Shown here: positions 61,396 through 64,000 of the stretch, piece by piece
How the letters are laid out: every line of letters starts with the position of its first letter
How positions within the stretch are numbered: position 1 is the first letter of the stretch
Origin: Tetrahymena elliotti 4EA
Taxonomy: Eukaryota > Ciliophora > Oligohymenophorea > Hymenostomatida > Tetrahymenidae
NCBI GenBank assembly: GCA_000231825.2
Contig: JH720294.1
Location: forward strand, 877,976 to 941,975
Direction: 5' to 3'
Length of the DNA: 64,000 nt
Made by a program: the position numbers and the translations under genes
Notes under the pieces: generated by a model
The model's database searches: none
Told to the model about the DNA's origin: nothing
What the model saw: only the letters and a program-made list of their open reading frames with translations

Positions 61396-62968
61396 ATGGC
61401 TGAGGAATACGATCCCGAACACAGACTTTCACAAATGAAGAAGGCCATCTAAGAAAAGGCTTCATTCATTTCAAAAAATTTTGAAAATTAGGCAAGAGAA
61501 GCTTATGAATAGGAATTTAACAAGCAAATCGATACCGAAAAAAATAGAATTTCAGAAAAGATGTCGTCTGATAGAAACAAGTTCATTTAAGAAAAGAAAA
61601 TGTAAATAAATTCTATCTATTTCAGCAAAAGTTTCTTCTCTAATCAAAAGCACATTTCATATTAGTTAGTGACTGGCTTTATTTGTTTATGATTTAAATG
61701 ATCAAGCTTATAATGTCAAACTATGTTTAGTTAGAAAGCACTTAACTCAATTTGTTTTAATATCAAACATCTTTAAATCATCAACTACTTGCAAAAAATG
61801 ATCAATTTAAAATATTTTATAGAACAATATTAGCATTTATTTATAGCAATTTGAATGAAGATTGTTTTTATTTAATCAAATTGTGGTTTCTTCATTAATT
61901 TTTAATCAAATTATAGTGAAAAGTCACGTCTCATCAATGAATTGAGGCTCTCAAAGATGAGCAAAAGATATGGTTTTCTTGAAAATTTAAAGGGAGATAT
62001 TAGAAAAGAACTTGAAAAAAGACTCTAAAATAAGGAAGAATACAAAAAGCTTTTGAAAAATCTAATCCTTCAAGTAAGCATTTACCATTTAAAAATGAAT
62101 TTCTAATAACTTCTTGAAGCTCCAAACAAACAAGCAGATAAATAGATATAAGCTTAAGCTAAAAAAATATAAAAGAAAAATAAATAAGATTCTTTCAGCT
62201 TTATCTAAAATTTTTTTGAGATAACCAGAGATAATTTTGGCGAATAATAGATTAAAGCAATTATGTACTTAATTCAATACAACAAATTCATCAACCATCC
62301 ATTTTGGATCAATTCACTCAAATTTACGAAAATGGATTAAAATATCAAAAATATTATCATTCAAAAGAGCAAAAGGATTTGCTTTTTATTTTTTACTAAT
62401 TCTTTTATTTGTTTGCTTGTTAATCTGCTTGATATATATGAAAGATAAACAACATCATCATCTCAAAATTTATTTTAGGATAAATAAAAAATTTTTAAAT
62501 CTTAATATTTGCATATAAATAGTCTTTGATTAAGTTGATGGAATCTGAAACTACTCTTAGATGCTTAAGAAATGATGTTAGTCTTATTGAAAGTTTGATT
62601 AAGGATTGCCAAAATGAATTTAACTAGCTTGTCCAAAAAGAATGTAAAAAGACTATAGATTCAAAAATTAAAATTGACAAGGATAACTTCTTGGATGAAA
62701 AGTATGTTTTTAATTTATATATTTATTTGATTTAAGATATTTATCTCTGTTAATTAAAAGGTTATTAGGTGGTGTTGTTTTAACTTGCTTAAATGGTAAT
62801 ATAATCGTTTCTAACACTATCGACTCCAGAATTGACTTTGCTTTCTAAGAAATGCTTCCTGAAATCAGAGATGGTTTGTACCCTGATCCAGTTAGAGCTG
62901 CTCATGATGCTCAAAGAAAATAAGAATAACTTGCTGCTCAAAGAGCTATTAGTCATAAAGCTCACTGA
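61396..62968 (+). CDS. ATP6V1E: V-type H+-ATPase subunit E
   Basis: A peripheral-stalk subunit of the V1 sector, linking the catalytic head to the membrane sector in acidified organelles and contractile-vacuole membranes. Exons 61396-61601, 61917-62073, 62523-62701 and 62761-62968 sum to 750 nt (249 residues), near the family's usual about 226-230. The N-terminal helix (ALHRL-like DPEHRLSQMKKAIQEKASF) is followed by KSRLINELRLSKMSKRYGFL, a family word. The C-terminal globular part is LLGGVVLTCLNGNIIVSNTI, then DSRIDFAFQEMLPEIRDGLY, which matches the conserved V-S-N-T-[LI]-[ED]-[SE]-R-L..M-P-x-[IV]-R signature. All introns are GT..AG. Confidence 0.92.
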
Positions 62969-63150
62969 GTTAAATTTAAAACTTATAAATTTCTATATAC
63001 TTATTATTAAAATTGTTAATCTTAACATTTATATCCATCCATCCATCCCTTTTTGTTTTTAGATTTTACATCATTAAAATATTCTTTTTACATTTCCTTC
63101 ATTCTTCAGTAATATATTTTAACATTTTTTCATCATTTATTTATTTTACA

Positions 63151-63345
63151 CTGAAATCAGAGATGGCTTGTAAATAATCCTGTTGGTGTAACTAATGATT
63201 TTCAATGAAATATAAGAATAACTCGCCACTTAAAGGCTTGCTAGTCATAAACCTACTAAATTTCAAAATTTAAATTTACATATTTATAAATACTATTAAA
63301 ATTATTAATCTTTACATTTAAACTCAACTTTTATTTTAGATTTTA
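63151..63345 (+). pseudogene. Degenerate duplicate of the last exon and 3' UTR of subunit E
   Basis: CTGAAATCAGAGATGG at 63151 repeats the coding word at 62859, an offset of about 292 bases. The similarity continues through a decayed copy of the end of the exon (AAGAATAACTCGCCACTTAAAG, cut here to its pattern) and AGTCATAAA. It then runs into the 3' flank (TATTAAAATT.TTAATCTT.ACATTTA and TTTTAGATTTTA). The duplicate has lost the frame and the stop position, so it is non-functional. It is a short tandem duplication of the gene's 3' end. Confidence 0.8.
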
Positions 63346-63937
63346 TGTAATTCAGAAATTATTTAAGATTGTGTATTCAACTATTAAATACAAAAATTCA
63401 TTAAAAAAATCAATAAATAATTATTTTATAAAAAAATTCATAAATTAAATAAATTTAAATGAATATATATAAGTTCAAAAAAGCTATTAAAGTCCCATAA
63501 TACTCTTCTTTTAAACAATACTAATTTTAACAAAATATTTCTGAAATTAATCAAAAGATAATGTTTTTTAAAAAACATTTATTTATTATTTTGAATTTGA
63601 ATTAAAGTGTAAAAAAAATTTAAAATTAGTTCAATTTTAGCATTTTAAAAAGCAATATTTTATGAAAATTCTTTCAACTTTCAATTTAAATGAAAAATAT
63701 AATTTTTTTTATAAAATCTTTTCTACTTTTTAAATCAGAATAATTTTGATGAAAATTCTGTGAAATTTACCAAAATTTATTTATTCAGTAAGATTTGCTT
63801 GTTTGATTACAATTAATGTGTAATAGTAGTAAGAAATTGTTTTAATCTTTGTGATTTTTAAAATTAAAATAAACATATTTTTTTTGAATAAGAAATACTT
63901 AAGTGAAATAAATCTGAGATTACATATATATCATAAA
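63346..63937. other. Intergenic spacer before the tRNA
   Basis: AT-rich spacer with no recognisable gene. It presumably carries the upstream region of the tRNA; pol III promoters are internal. Confidence 0.5.
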
Positions 63938-64000
63938 GTGGATGTAGCTCAATCGGAAGAGCGTAAGATTGTGGCTCTTGAGGTAGAGGGATCGAAACCC
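63938..64000 (+). tRNA. tRNA-His(GUG), 3' end beyond the window
   Basis: The 5' acceptor strand GTGGATG is followed by TA and a D arm with stem GCTC/GAGC. The anticodon stem TAAGA/TCTTG carries loop TTGTGGC (anticodon GTG at 63971-63973). A short variable region precedes the T stem GAGGG and loop ATCGAAA before the window ends. The acceptor 3' strand is missing, so the fold cannot be completed. The T loop has A at position 54 instead of the usual T. Confidence 0.85.

Noticed and set aside
1..64000. CRISPR arrays, bacterial operons, ribosome binding sites
   Set aside because: The genetic code, introns and spacer composition are those of a ciliate nucleus; no regularly spaced identical repeats with unique spacers were seen.

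Overview
The window looks like ciliate nuclear DNA, most likely Tetrahymena or a close relative. It is extremely AT-rich. Long reading frames appear only if TAA and TAG are read as glutamine and TGA is the sole stop (translation table 6); standard-code frames shatter every real gene. Introns are short (about 50-450 nt), AT-rich and GT..AG, with one probable GC..AG. All coordinates and exon joins below were derived by hand. For every multi-exon gene except the RPA large subunit, the summed exon length is divisible by three.

Left third (1-28,000): a surface-antigen-type locus on the minus strand. Two giant, intronless, tandem cysteine-rich genes lie at 1852-10434 and 16493-25084 (2860 and 2863 residues). 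Each has an N-terminal signal peptide, about 2400 residues of Cys modules, a Cys-poor domain and a hydrophobic C-terminus that looks like a GPI signal or anchor. They are diverged at both ends but share about 3.3 kb without a visible difference in the middle, as after gene conversion. A broken third copy survives at about 1085-1300. Between the two genes lie a degraded Merlin/ISXO2-like transposase frame and other decayed coding stretches.

Middle (28,000-46,500): the replication protein A large subunit (with an apparent 1-nt frameshift), a 1221-residue F-box protein, a Cdh1/Fizzy-related APC/C activator (minus strand), a small coiled-coil protein (minus strand), an LRR-like protein and a multipass membrane protein with an Asn-rich insert.

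Right (46,500-64,000): a 1450-residue low-complexity protein of unknown function, a possible 109-residue protein, a small Jupiter/HN1-like repeat protein with four exons, a Gln-rich coiled-coil protein (minus strand, seven exons, one GC-AG intron), the vacuolar H+-ATPase subunit E with a degenerate duplicate of its last exon downstream, and the 5' part of a tRNA-His(GUG) cut by the window end.

The genes do not form an operon or pathway. The locus most likely to reward attention is the tandem giant Cys-rich family: its higher-order internal repeats, conversion tract and relic copy suggest a diversifying surface protein array.
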